Source: Komagataeibacter intermedius TF2
GTDB lineage: Bacteria; Pseudomonadota; Alphaproteobacteria; Acetobacterales; Acetobacteraceae
NCBI RefSeq assembly: GCF_000964425.1
Contig: NZ_BANF01000105.1
Location: 1-51,880, forward strand
Reading direction: 5' to 3'
Length of the DNA stretch: 51,880 nt
The stretch's first letter is position 1, and the number at the start of each line of letters is the position of its first letter. Below the pieces are notes generated by a model. It did no database searches. It saw only the letters and a program-made list of their open reading frames with translations, and was not told the origin of the DNA. Position numbers and translations under genes: made by a program. Below are positions 34,943 to 43,673 of the stretch, in pieces.

Positions 34943-37710
34943 CAGTGTGCATCCGCCCAATTCGTTCCGGTCCCGGTTTCCACGACCAGCGGCACCGAAA
35001 GGGTGGCTGCGGATTCCATGACCTGCCTGACGAGGGCTGCCAGACGATCGGCATCATCCTTGCGCACCTCGAACACAAGTTCGTCATGGACCTGAAGGAG
35101 CATGCGTCCGTCAAGTCCCGCATCCGAAAGGGCGGCAGGAATTCGCACCATGGCGCGTTTGATGATGTCGGCCGCGCCCCCCTGCAACGGGGCGTTGATG
35201 GCCTGGCGTTCGGCATAGTTGCGGCGCACGGCGCTTTTGTCGGCAATGCCCGGCACCCAGCAGCGGCGGCCGAATGGCGTGGTGACATATCCCTTCACCC
35301 GCGCTTCGGCCTTCACCCGTTCCATGTAATCGCGGATGCCGGGATAACGGGCGAAATAGGCGTCGATGTAGCCCCGTGCCTCACCGGGCGGAATGCCAAG
35401 CTGACGGCCCAGGCCGAAAGCGCTGATGCCGTAGATGATGCCGAAATTGATGGCCTTGGCGCGCCTGCGTGTCAGCGGGTCCATGCCTTCGATCGGGATG
35501 CCGAATACTTCGGACGCCGTGCGGGCATGGATGTCCTGCCCCAGTTCGAACGCCTCACGCAATGCGGGGATGTCCGCCACATCCGCCAGAAGCCGCAGTT
35601 CGATCTGGGAATAGTCAGCCGAGACCAGAACATACCCCGGCGCCGCGACAAAGGCCCGGCGGATCCGCCCGCCTTCTTCCGTGCGGATGGGAATGTTCTG
35701 CAGGTTGGGATCATTCGATGACAGGCGGCCCGTTGTCGTCACCGCCATCTGGAACGATGTATGCACCCGTCCTGTCGCGGGGTTGATCTGGTTGAGCAGT
35801 GCATCGGCATAGGTGCTTTTCAGCTTGGCAAGCTGCCGCCACGCCAGAATCCGCGCAGGCAGGTCATGCCCCTGATCCGCCAGGTCCTGCAGCACTGACG
35901 AATCCGTGCCCCATGCCCCCGCCTTGGTGCGCTTGCCGCCGGGCAGGCCCATTTCATCGAACAGGATCTCGCCCAGCTGCTTGGGGGAGCCGACATTGAA
36001 GTCACGCCCGGCCAGCGTGTGGATCTCGGCCTCGATCACGCCCATGCGCTGTGCGAATTCGGTGGACATGGCGCGCAGGTCATCCGCATCGACCGCAATG
36101 CCCGCCCGTTCCATGTCCGCCAGGATCGGCACCAGCGGGCGTTCCATTTCCTCATACAGCGCCAGTGCGTGATTGGTGCGCAGCTGCGGGCGGAGCACCT
36201 GCCACAGCCGCAGGGTCACATCCGCGTCCTCCGCCGCATAGGGCGTTGCGCGGGCGATATCCACCTTGGAAAACACCACCCGGTTGCGCCCCGTGCCCGT
36301 CACCTCGTCATAGGGGATGGGCGTATGGTCAAGGATCAGGCGCGAGAGTTCATCCATCCCCTGCCCATGCTTTCCCGCCGACTGGGCATAGGAAATCAGC
36401 ATGGTGTCATCAATCGGGGCGGGCTGGGCGCAGCCTGCCTGTGTCAGCACCAGCAGGTCGAACTTGGCGTTCTGAAACACCTTGAGCACCGACGGATCGG
36501 CAAACAGCGGGGCAAGAATATCCAGCGCCGTTTTCACCGGCATCTGTGGCGTGCCAAGGCTGTCCATCAGGTCGACCTGATGGCTGAGCGGAATATAGCA
36601 TGCCCTGCCGCATTGCGGGGCGAGTGATATGCCAACCAGCGGCGCCGTAAGCGGATCAAGGCCGTCGGTTTCCGTATCCACCGCGCAGACGCCACCGGTG
36701 CGCGCCTGCTCCACCCATTTCCGCAGCACTTCGGGATCGGTCACCGTTTCATACGGGCCATAGGGTTCGGGCGGGATCGGGGGCAGCCCGCCAGCCGGCT
36801 GGGCAGCAGGCGTATCATGCGCCGAGATGCGCGGACGCGGCTTCGCCTTGAGCCCCATGCGTTGCAGCAGGGAGGAAAACCCCATATCCGACAGCCATGC
36901 GCCCAGACGTTCCATGTCCACGTCACAGCAGGCAAGGTCGGACAGGGGTTCGGGGCACGGTGCGTCTTCGCGCAATGTCACCAGTTGCAGCGACAGGCGG
37001 GCCATGTCGGCATGGGCCAGCAGGTTATCACGCCGCCTGGACGCCTTCATGCCCGCCGCACCTGCCAGTATGGCGTCCAGCGACCCATATTCCGCCATCA
37101 GCGCCGATGCGGTCTTGGGACCGATGCCGGGAACGCCGGGCACGTTGTCCACCGGGTCACCGATCAGGGCCTGTACCTGCGCCACCCTGTCCGGGGTGAC
37201 GCCGAATTTGGCCTCGACCTCCTTCGCCCCGATGGGCCGGTTCTTGATCGGGTCCATCATCATCACGCCGGGGCGGATAAGCTGCATCAGATCCTTGTCG
37301 GATGAATAGATGGTGCACTGCCCACCCGCATCGGTCACCTTGCGGGCATAGGCCGCGATCAGGTCATCGGCTTCCCAGCCCGCTTCCTCCAGCGCCGGCA
37401 CGCCGAAGGCAGCTGTCGCGTCGCGCACAAGGCTGAACTGCGGGCGCAGTTCCTCCGGCGGTTCGGGGCGGTGGGCCTTGTATTCGCCATACAGGTCATT
37501 GCGAAAGGTATGGCGTCCCGCATCGAATATGACCGCCAGATGGGTACCTGCATGTTCGCGCAGCAGGCGCGACAGCATGTTTGAAAAACCATAGACCGCA
37601 TTGACGGGCGTGCCGTCGGGGCTGGTCATGGGGGGCAGTGCGTGGAAGGCGCGGAAAATGAAGCCCGAACCATCCACCAGGATCAGGTGAACCTGCTTGT
37701 CGCTGGACAT
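34942..37710 (-). CDS. polA: DNA polymerase I
   Basis: 922 residues with all three domains. The 5'-3' exonuclease (about 1-300) starts 'LILVDGSGFIFRAFHALPPM' and has 'GDPVDNVPGVPGIGPKTA'. The 3'-5' exonuclease (about 325-510) keeps its acidic residues ('CAVDTETDG'). The polymerase has motif A 'VSADYSQIELRLLADV', motif B 'RRRAKAINFGIIYGIS' and motif C 'LLQVHDELVFEV'. It fills gaps and removes primers during repair and lagging-strand synthesis. The zf-CHCC gene is 14 bases upstream, and the Sco-like gene starts within the stop codon, making polA the centre of a four-gene run. Confidence 0.97.
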   Translation of the reverse strand: MSSDKQVHLILVDGSGFIFRAFHALPPMTSPDGTPVNAVYGFSNMLSRLLREHAGTHLAVIFDAGRHTFRNDLYGEYKAHRPEPPEELRPQFSLVRDATAAFGVPALEEAGWEADDLIAAYARKVTDAGGQCTIYSSDKDLMQLIRPGVMMMDPIKNRPIGAKEVEAKFGVTPDRVAQVQALIGDPVDNVPGVPGIGPKTASALMAEYGSLDAILAGAAGMKASRRRDNLLAHADMARLSLQLVTLREDAPCPEPLSDLACCDVDMERLGAWLSDMGFSSLLQRMGLKAKPRPRISAHDTPAAQPAGGLPPIPPEPYGPYETVTDPEVLRKWVEQARTGGVCAVDTETDGLDPLTAPLVGISLAPQCGRACYIPLSHQVDLMDSLGTPQMPVKTALDILAPLFADPSVLKVFQNAKFDLLVLTQAGCAQPAPIDDTMLISYAQSAGKHGQGMDELSRLILDHTPIPYDEVTGTGRNRVVFSKVDIARATPYAAEDADVTLRLWQVLRPQLRTNHALALYEEMERPLVPILADMERAGIAVDADDLRAMSTEFAQRMGVIEAEIHTLAGRDFNVGSPKQLGEILFDEMGLPGGKRTKAGAWGTDSSVLQDLADQGHDLPARILAWRQLAKLKSTYADALLNQINPATGRVHTSFQMAVTTTGRLSSNDPNLQNIPIRTEEGGRIRRAFVAAPGYVLVSADYSQIELRLLADVADIPALREAFELGQDIHARTASEVFGIPIEGMDPLTRRRAKAINFGIIYGISAFGLGRQLGIPPGEARGYIDAYFARYPGIRDYMERVKAEARVKGYVTTPFGRRCWVPGIADKSAVRRNYAERQAINAPLQGGAADIIKRAMVRIPAALSDAGLDGRMLLQVHDELVFEVRKDDADRLAALVRQVMESAATLSVPLVVETGTGTNWADAH

Positions 37711-37724
37711 ATATCAGGATGCAG

Positions 37725-37940
37725 TCAGTGACCGGTGCCCGCCGGGGCGTCGGGGCTGAGCACGAACAGTCGCGAACAGTAGGGGCAGAACGTCTGGTGG
37801 TCGGCAATGCGCAGGAAAACCCGCGGGTGCCCCAGCGCCCCCAGGCCCCCGTCACAGGACAGGGTACGCGAATCGACGACAATGGTTTCAATCGTACCCA
37901 GGCGGGGGTGCGGAACGGGATCGTGGGACAGGGCTTGCAT
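37725..37940 (-). CDS. Zinc-finger (zf-CHCC, NDUFS6-like) protein
   Basis: 71 residues. The core 'LSCDGGLGALGHPRVFLRI' followed by 'FCPYCSRLFVL' supplies Cys, His, Cys, Cys in the spacing of the zf-CHCC family, whose mitochondrial member NDUFS6 is a complex I accessory subunit. GAGG lies about nine bases before ATG 37940. In bacteria the role is not settled, but a respiratory or zinc-storage link is often suggested. It heads the polA run, with 14 bases between stop and next start. Confidence 0.85.
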   Translation of the reverse strand: MQALSHDPVPHPRLGTIETIVVDSRTLSCDGGLGALGHPRVFLRIADHQTFCPYCSRLFVLSPDAPAGTGH

Positions 37941-38012
37941 TTTGACGGGCCTCGGGTTGTTGTCCGGCTTTGGTCTGCATGTCCATCCACTGACGGACCA
38001 TGCGCCTTGCCC

Positions 38013-39098
38013 ATGATGATACGCAGGATTGCCGTGCTTTCAAACATTCGCCTGTCACGCCTGCTTTATCCAGCGCTTTTTGTGATGCTGGCGGCCTGCA
38101 GCACGCATGAAGCCGCACCGCCCGCCGTCCCCGCACGGCACCCCGACCTTGCACGCCTGGTCCCGGCTGACCGGACTGTCACAATTGCGGGCGTCGGTAC
38201 GGTCCCGCTGCGCATCTGGCCCGCACGGGGGGCGGAACGTGCCGTCATTCTTGCACTGCATGGCTTCAATGACAGCCGCGATGCATGGGAGCGCCCCGCC
38301 CCCACGCTGGCTGCGGCGGACATGACCGTCATCGCCCCGGACCTGCCCGGTTTCGGACAGACGGCGCAGCGTGGCGGATGGGTGGGAACGGATGCCCTGC
38401 TGCGCACCGTATCCACGCTTGCCACGACCATCGGGCGCGAACATCCCGGCGTTCCGCTGTATGTCATGGGGGAAAGCATGGGCGGCGCGCTGGCCATCGT
38501 GCTGGCGTCACAGGCCGACACGCCACCCGTGGCGGGCTATATCCTGCTGGCGCCAGCGGTATGGGATCTTGATGCAGGCACGCGCATGACCAGCCACCTG
38601 ATCGCCGCGCTGGCCCCCCGATGGCGGCTGAGCGGCCATGAACTGCCCGTCCATGTCACCGCGGCCGATGACATGCTGGCGCTGGCCCGCCTGTATTATG
38701 ACCCGCTGACCCTGCGTGACACCAGCACGGTGGCCCTGTCCGGCCTGACCGACCTCATGCACCGCGCGGCACAGGTGGATGCGCACATGCATGGACGCGT
38801 GCTGGTGATCTATGGCGGCCATGACCAGGTCATTCCCGCCCCGGCCATGGCGCGGGCGTGGCGGCGCATGCCACAGGCCACGCGGCATGACTACGTTCCC
38901 GGTGGCTATCACCTGCTGCTGCGCAGCCGGGATGCCGACCGGGTTACGGCGGACATGACCAGCTGGATCATCAGTCCGAACAGTTTCCTGCCTTCGGGCG
39001 GAGACATGGCGGCAGCGGCATGGATGGCAGATCAGAAAGGGCGCGCGGCCCCCCTGCCCATCCTGCCCGGATGGCTGGACTGGATCGCGCCGCAATGA
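38013..39098 (+). CDS. Lipoprotein alpha/beta hydrolase (monoacylglycerol-lipase-like)
   Basis: About 361 residues from ATG 38013 (a second ATG follows at once). A lipoprotein signal ends in the lipobox 'FVMLAAC'. The alpha/beta hydrolase fold has oxyanion region 'LALHGFNDSRDAWE', nucleophile elbow 'VMGESMGGALAI' (Ser), acid in 'VIYGGHDQVIP' and catalytic His in 'PGGYHLLLRS'. This layout is that of lysophospholipases and monoacylglycerol lipases. Expected site: outer or inner membrane, facing the periplasm. It is divergent from the zf-CHCC gene. No clear ribosome site is seen. Confidence 0.85.
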   Translation: MMIRRIAVLSNIRLSRLLYPALFVMLAACSTHEAAPPAVPARHPDLARLVPADRTVTIAGVGTVPLRIWPARGAERAVILALHGFNDSRDAWERPAPTLAAADMTVIAPDLPGFGQTAQRGGWVGTDALLRTVSTLATTIGREHPGVPLYVMGESMGGALAIVLASQADTPPVAGYILLAPAVWDLDAGTRMTSHLIAALAPRWRLSGHELPVHVTAADDMLALARLYYDPLTLRDTSTVALSGLTDLMHRAAQVDAHMHGRVLVIYGGHDQVIPAPAMARAWRRMPQATRHDYVPGGYHLLLRSRDADRVTADMTSWIISPNSFLPSGGDMAAAAWMADQKGRAAPLPILPGWLDWIAPQ

Positions 39099-39155
39099 TT
39101 TTTCCTGATTTCAGGGGTGGCGTTTGACCTGATCCCGATGTATGCAGGCGGACGT

Positions 39156-39232
39156 GGACTCGTAGCTCAGCTGGATAGAGCGTCGCCCTCCGAAGGCGAA
39201 GGTCGAAGGTTCGAATCCTTTCGAGTCCGCCA
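39156..39232 (+). tRNA. tRNA-Arg (anticodon CCG)
   Basis: A full cloverleaf: acceptor arm GGACTCG / CGAGTCC, D arm with 'agctcagctggatagagc', anticodon stem TCGCC / GGCGA with loop CTCCGAA (anticodon CCG, reading CGG), TPsiC arm with 'ggttcgaatcc', discriminator G at 39229 and an encoded CCA at 39230-39232. It reads Arg codon CGG. No variable-arm or intron oddities. Confidence 0.97.
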
Positions 39233-39552
39233 TTTCCCCCTGAAATTTCTGTTCCTCATCACGGTCCGGGCCAGTATGTCCGCCTTCTGGACCGGCGACT
39301 GAAACCGCAATGGACCGACCCATTCCGGAAACATGCAGAGGCGTCCGGTGCTGTCTGGACAGTTGGCCTGCTGCCTGACGTAGGGCCTTCCGAAAAAAAA
39401 CCAGCCCTGAATGACAGGCGGCCCCGCGGGCATCCCATCAGGCGATGCGGCCCACTATTCCGGTTGGCTTGCCTGCAGCCACCGGCTGCCCGGCATACTC
39501 ACCTCCACAGGGCGCGTGTGCAGGCGGGCCATGAAACGGGCCGGCCCATCCG
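39233..39552. other. Intergenic region after tRNA-Arg, no gene seen
   Basis: About 320 bases between tRNA-Arg and the aldo/keto reductase stop. No integrase, no direct repeat of the tRNA 3' end and no convincing open frame was found, so there is no sign of an integrated element at the tRNA. A short A run near 39391 is the only notable feature. Confidence 0.4.
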
Positions 39553-40551
39553 TCAACGGCCGGGAGGCGCCATGAATTCCGGCCCGACCGGATCCTTGAT
39601 GCAGGTGCTGAGGATCGTATCAATCTCACGCAGGTCATCAGCACTCAGGTGCCAGCCGACTGCATCGGCGACCGCTGCGATCTGGTCCGGGCGACGCGCG
39701 CCCCACAGGGCGATGGTCGGTCCCTGATCCAGCACCCAGCGGATGGCCAGCGCCAGAAGCGACTTGCCATGTTTTTCGCGTGCGAATGCCTGCAACTGGC
39801 GCACGGCTTCCAGATACTGGGAAAAGCGGGGTGACTGGAACTTCGGGTCGGCACTGCGCAGGTCATCGGGACCGAATTCGGTCTGCGCCGTCATCTTGCC
39901 CGACAGCAGGCCACGGCAGAGCGGGCCATAGGCAAGGATGGTCAGGTCATGCTGGCGTGCATAGGGCAGGATGTCATGTTCCATCCCACGCTCAAACAGG
40001 TTGTACGGCGGCTGTACCGCAGCCAGCGGAGCAACCGCACGGAAGGCATCCATCTCGGCAATGGTGAAGTTGCTGACACCAAGCGCCAGTACCTTGCCTT
40101 CCTTCACCAGATCTTCCAGCGTGCGGGCGGTTTCCTCCATCGGCACGGCGGAATCAGGCCAGTGGACCTGATACAGGTCGATGTAATCCGTGCGCAGGCG
40201 GCGCAGGGAATCCTCGATTTCCTTGCGGATACGCGCTGGCGATGTGTTGCGGAACGGCTTGTGGTCGTCCGTCCAGTCCAGCCCGACCTTGGTCGCGATC
40301 GCCACCTTGTCCCGCCGTCCGGCAAGGGCCTGCCCCACGATTTCCTCCGAGTGGCCAAAACCATAGACGGGGGCGGTATCAACCAGCGTTATGCCCAGAT
40401 CAACGGCTTCCTGTATGGTGGCAATGGCGTTCCGGTCATCCGGGCCGCCCCACATCCATCCGCCAATGGCCCATGTGCCAAGTGCAATGCGCGAGACAGG
40501 GTGTTTCAGTCCCCGGATCGTGGTGGTTTCCGTAACAGACGCCTGGGTCAT
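39553..40551 (-). CDS. Aldo/keto reductase
   Basis: 332 residues, a full-length AKR TIM barrel. Motifs: 'ALGTWAIGGWMWGG', 'LVDTAPVYGFGHSEEIVGQ' (catalytic Asp and Tyr), 'ATKVGLDW' (catalytic Lys), 'YIDLYQVHWPD' (catalytic His) and 'GVSNFTIAEM'. The enzyme reduces aldehydes or ketones with NADPH in the cytoplasm; the pattern with 'GGWMWGG' is like AKR11/12-type (YajO or general-stress) members. It stands alone. About 430 bases upstream hold no gene. Confidence 0.93.
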   Translation of the reverse strand: MTQASVTETTTIRGLKHPVSRIALGTWAIGGWMWGGPDDRNAIATIQEAVDLGITLVDTAPVYGFGHSEEIVGQALAGRRDKVAIATKVGLDWTDDHKPFRNTSPARIRKEIEDSLRRLRTDYIDLYQVHWPDSAVPMEETARTLEDLVKEGKVLALGVSNFTIAEMDAFRAVAPLAAVQPPYNLFERGMEHDILPYARQHDLTILAYGPLCRGLLSGKMTAQTEFGPDDLRSADPKFQSPRFSQYLEAVRQLQAFAREKHGKSLLALAIRWVLDQGPTIALWGARRPDQIAAVADAVGWHLSADDLREIDTILSTCIKDPVGPEFMAPPGR

Positions 40552-40999
40552 GAATACTCTCCGTGTTCGTGAACCGGTTATGACGGCGTGCCAACCGCCT
40601 CGCAGCCCACCGTGCCACAGCCTGGGGTTCGTTGTTAAGCCGCCCCGACCCGGTGACTCCGGTCGCGGTGCGGTAACCGGGTTTTCAGGAGAATCTCTGG
40701 ACCATGCTGCCTGCCATCATCCGTACAGGCTATGGACATGGTATGGAACATGACCACCAGCACCTTATTGTGGAACGTGTGATTCACTGAATCCCGTGCT
40801 GGCGCACGAAGTGTGAAGGATCAGACGCCGGGACGTTCCCGAAGCGGCATAAAATCGCCATTGCCCTGCTGAACGGTTTCCCTCGCGCTTTTTCATCCAT
40901 ATTGACTGAATGGGCCCGTCCCGCAAAATCGGCATGAATTACCGTCAGCCATGCTGATTCCTGCGATTCCCGGCCTGAACGGGGCAAATGGAGCGACCG
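40552..40999. other. Intergenic region, no gene seen
   Basis: About 450 bases between divergent genes. The left part should carry the reductase promoter. A GC-rich imperfect hairpin (gacccggt...accgggtttt) at about 40648-40685 could be a terminator-like structure. No open frame here looks coding. Confidence 0.35.
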
Positions 41000-41551
41000 A
41001 TGACACCCTTACCCCTGCGGGGCATGCTTGTGGCCAGCGCCTGCGCGCTTGGTTTTGTCGACCTGGCCTGCCCCCTGCGCCCGGCCCATGCGCAGCAGGC
41101 GGAAGAACGCCATGGCCCCACCGATGAACAGCGCGCGGAAATCCAGCGTGCCGTGCATGAAGCGATCCAGCAGGACATCCGCAAGGTGGCGCAGTACAAG
41201 CTGCCCAGGGACTTCTTCGCCCGCATGCTGCCCCTGGTCCGGCAGATCAGGCGTGCTGGCATCATCCCCCCCACCCAGACCGCCAACATGACACTGGTCA
41301 CCACCATCCGACGTACGCAGGCCATGCCGCAGCTTCAGCCGATCCTGCAGCAGCATGGCATGTCAGCAGAAGATTTTGTCATGAGCCTGACCGCCTTTGA
41401 AATGACGAACGCCATGATTCAGGCGCCCCCCAGAAAGACAAAGGACACGCCACAGCTTGATAAGGATAACGTCAGGCTGATCGAGTCCCATCAGGCGCTG
41501 GCGCAGGCGCTGGTCCACGATATGGATGTCGAAACCGAACACCTGCAGTAA
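41000..41551 (+). CDS. Exported protein of unknown function
   Basis: About 183 residues from ATG 41000, which has GGAG six bases upstream; ATG 40988 would add four residues. The signal peptide 'LRGMLVASACALGF' is followed by cleavage near 'RPAHAQQ'. The mature protein is helical and charged ('EIQRAVHEAIQQDIRKVAQY') and ends in 'HDMDVETEHLQ'; it has no Cys. I recognise no domain. It is upstream of the SulP gene by about 200 bases and may be independent. Confidence 0.6.
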   Translation: MTPLPLRGMLVASACALGFVDLACPLRPAHAQQAEERHGPTDEQRAEIQRAVHEAIQQDIRKVAQYKLPRDFFARMLPLVRQIRRAGIIPPTQTANMTLVTTIRRTQAMPQLQPILQQHGMSAEDFVMSLTAFEMTNAMIQAPPRKTKDTPQLDKDNVRLIESHQALAQALVHDMDVETEHLQ

Positions 41552-41749
41552 CACATGCCCCGGCCACGGAAATGGCGGCATGGCAGATGACAGGACGATG
41601 GAGCTTGCCAGGTCTGCACTCTTTCCGGATATGACCTGCGTTACTGACCACATGCCGTCATGAAAACTGGCCCGATGCCAGTCCGGCCGTGTGGGGAATG
41701 GACGGTATGGGTCATGCGGACCGGAACAGGCGGGTCGGAATCAGGCACA

Positions 41750-43417
41750 ATGGCCAACGGGTCACACGCGGGCATCGGGTGGCGTGCCCGGCTGCGCGAT
41801 GTCATGGCCGGGCTGTCGCTTGCATCCATGAATATTCCGCAGGTGCTGGGCTATACCCGCATTGCGTCCATGCCGGCGGTTACGGGGCTGTACACGGTGC
41901 TGCTGCCACTGATGGCGTTCGCCTGTTTCGGGGCTTCGAAACATCTTGTTGTCGCGGCCGATTCCGCCACCGCCGCCATTTTCTCCAGCGCGGTGGGCCG
42001 CATGGCGGCGCCGGGCAGCCCGCATTACATGGCGCTGGTCAGCATGGTCGCCCTGCTCAGCGCGGGTTTCCTGCTGGTCGCGCGCCTGTTCCGCCTCGGG
42101 TTCCTGGCGGATTTCCTCTCCCGCACCGTGCTGGTGGGCTTTCTGGCCGGGGTGGGCGTGCAGGTCGCGCTGGCCATGACGCGCGACATGCTGGGCATCG
42201 CCACCACGGCGCATAACCCGATGCTGCAGCTGTTCCAGACCGTAACGCAGCTTTCGCACGTGAATGTTCCCACCCTGCTGCTGTCCACCTGCATCGTAGC
42301 GGCGATCATGACCGGGGACAGGCTGGCCCCGCGCGCGCCACTGGCGCTGGTGATCGTGGTGGGCACGATCGTGGCCAGCATGGGCATCGGCCTGTCACGG
42401 TTCGGGATCGAGACCATTGGCCCGATCGCGGGCGGCCTGCCCCGCCTGTCCATACCCGACGTATCATGGAACGACATACTGGCGCTGCTGCCGGCCACGA
42501 CATCGTGCGTTTTTGTCATCATTGCGCAGAGTGCGGCGACATCACGCGCCTTTGCCCTGCGCTTCCATGACCCGGTGGATGACAATGCGGACATTCTGGG
42601 CCTGTGCGCCGCCAACGCGGTTGCGGGGCTGAGCGGGACATTCACCGTCAATGGCAGCCCGACCCAGACGGCAATGGCGGTACGCGCGGGTGCGCGCAGC
42701 CAGCTTGCGCAACTGACATTCGCCACCGTCACGATGCTGGTGCTGGTGTTCCTGACCGCGCCGCTGCAGTACCTGCCGCGCTGCGTTCTGGCCTCCATCG
42801 TCTTTACCGTAGCGCTGGGCATGATCGATGCACGGGCGATGCAGGCCATCCGTCGTGAAAGCCCCGGGGAGTTCGGGCTGGCGCTGGTCACGGCAGCCGC
42901 CGTCGTGGGGATCGGGGTGGAACAGGGCATATTCCTGGCCATCGCCCTGTCGCTGTTCCGCCATGTGCGCCACAGCTACGAACCCCATACCATGATCCTG
43001 CGCCGTGACGGGCAGTCGGGCCTGCTGGAACCCTATGACGTGAAGGCAGGCCAGCAGACCGCACCGGGGCTGATTGTCTATCGCTTCTGCGCTGACCTGT
43101 TCTACGCCAACGCCACCCGGTTCGCGCGCGACGTGCAGGTGCTGGTTGACAATGCGCCCGCCCCCGTCCGCTGCCTGGTGATTGACGCCAGCCCCATCAC
43201 GGATATCGACTTTTCCGCCGCAAGCGACCTGCGCGACCTGTTTACGGCCCTGCGGGCACGGCATGTTACCGTCGTATTCGGTCGCGTCAGCCCCTACCTG
43301 CGCGCCGACATGGACCGCCATCGCATTACCCCGGTCATCGGAGCGGCCAACATCCATGCGCAGCTGCATACTGCCATTGCGGCGGCACAAAAGATAATGG
43401 CGGATGGCGGTCCCTGA
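41750..43417 (+). CDS. SulP family anion transporter with STAS domain
   Basis: 555 residues if started at ATG 41750; the frame is open from 41660 and the true start is uncertain. The membrane part has about ten to twelve helices with the SulP signature 'AGLSLASMNIPQVLGYTRIA', 'GASKHLVVAADSATAAIFSS' and 'GTFTVNGSPTQTAMAVRAGA'. The C-terminal STAS domain (about 450-550) has 'LVIDASPITDIDFSAASDL'. SulP proteins move sulfate, bicarbonate or dicarboxylates across the inner membrane; the substrate is not fixed by sequence. The stop codon lies within repeat copy H. Confidence 0.9.
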   Translation: MANGSHAGIGWRARLRDVMAGLSLASMNIPQVLGYTRIASMPAVTGLYTVLLPLMAFACFGASKHLVVAADSATAAIFSSAVGRMAAPGSPHYMALVSMVALLSAGFLLVARLFRLGFLADFLSRTVLVGFLAGVGVQVALAMTRDMLGIATTAHNPMLQLFQTVTQLSHVNVPTLLLSTCIVAAIMTGDRLAPRAPLALVIVVGTIVASMGIGLSRFGIETIGPIAGGLPRLSIPDVSWNDILALLPATTSCVFVIIAQSAATSRAFALRFHDPVDDNADILGLCAANAVAGLSGTFTVNGSPTQTAMAVRAGARSQLAQLTFATVTMLVLVFLTAPLQYLPRCVLASIVFTVALGMIDARAMQAIRRESPGEFGLALVTAAAVVGIGVEQGIFLAIALSLFRHVRHSYEPHTMILRRDGQSGLLEPYDVKAGQQTAPGLIVYRFCADLFYANATRFARDVQVLVDNAPAPVRCLVIDASPITDIDFSAASDLRDLFTALRARHVTVVFGRVSPYLRADMDRHRITPVIGAANIHAQLHTAIAAAQKIMADGGP

Positions 43418-43453
43418 AGCTGTTTGGGAAAAGCTTCACCAAAAATTTTCAGT
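43414..43453. repeat. Dispersed intergenic hairpin element, copy H (stem 1 half only)
   Basis: Reverse orientation: 'gaagctgtttgggaaaagcttcaccaaaaattttc' keeps stem 1 and the outer end. It begins within the SulP stop codon, so the element directly forms the transcript end. Confidence 0.65.
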
Positions 43454-43673
43454 AGATTTACAGGATGTTTCATAGGCCGATTTGTCAGGCAGCCTCCCGG
43501 TTTTCAGGACATTGCGGCAGCTGACACCCAAAACGGTCTTGCGCATATCCCGTCCCGCCTGCAGCACGAAGACACAACCACCAGTCATGGCCGCCATCGG
43601 TTGTCCATACCGTACCAAGGCGATACGATACACGCTGTCGCGCGTCATTTCCAAACAGGATGGGAAACAGGTC

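Noticed and set aside
39117-39302. Forward open frame containing 'VAQLDRASPSEGEGRRFES'
   Set aside because: It is the translation of the tRNA-Arg gene itself, a well-known artefact; the cloverleaf explains the bases.
39233-39552. Possible integration site at tRNA-Arg
   Set aside because: No integrase, no repeated tRNA 3' end and no foreign-looking genes follow; the neighbour is an ordinary aldo/keto reductase.
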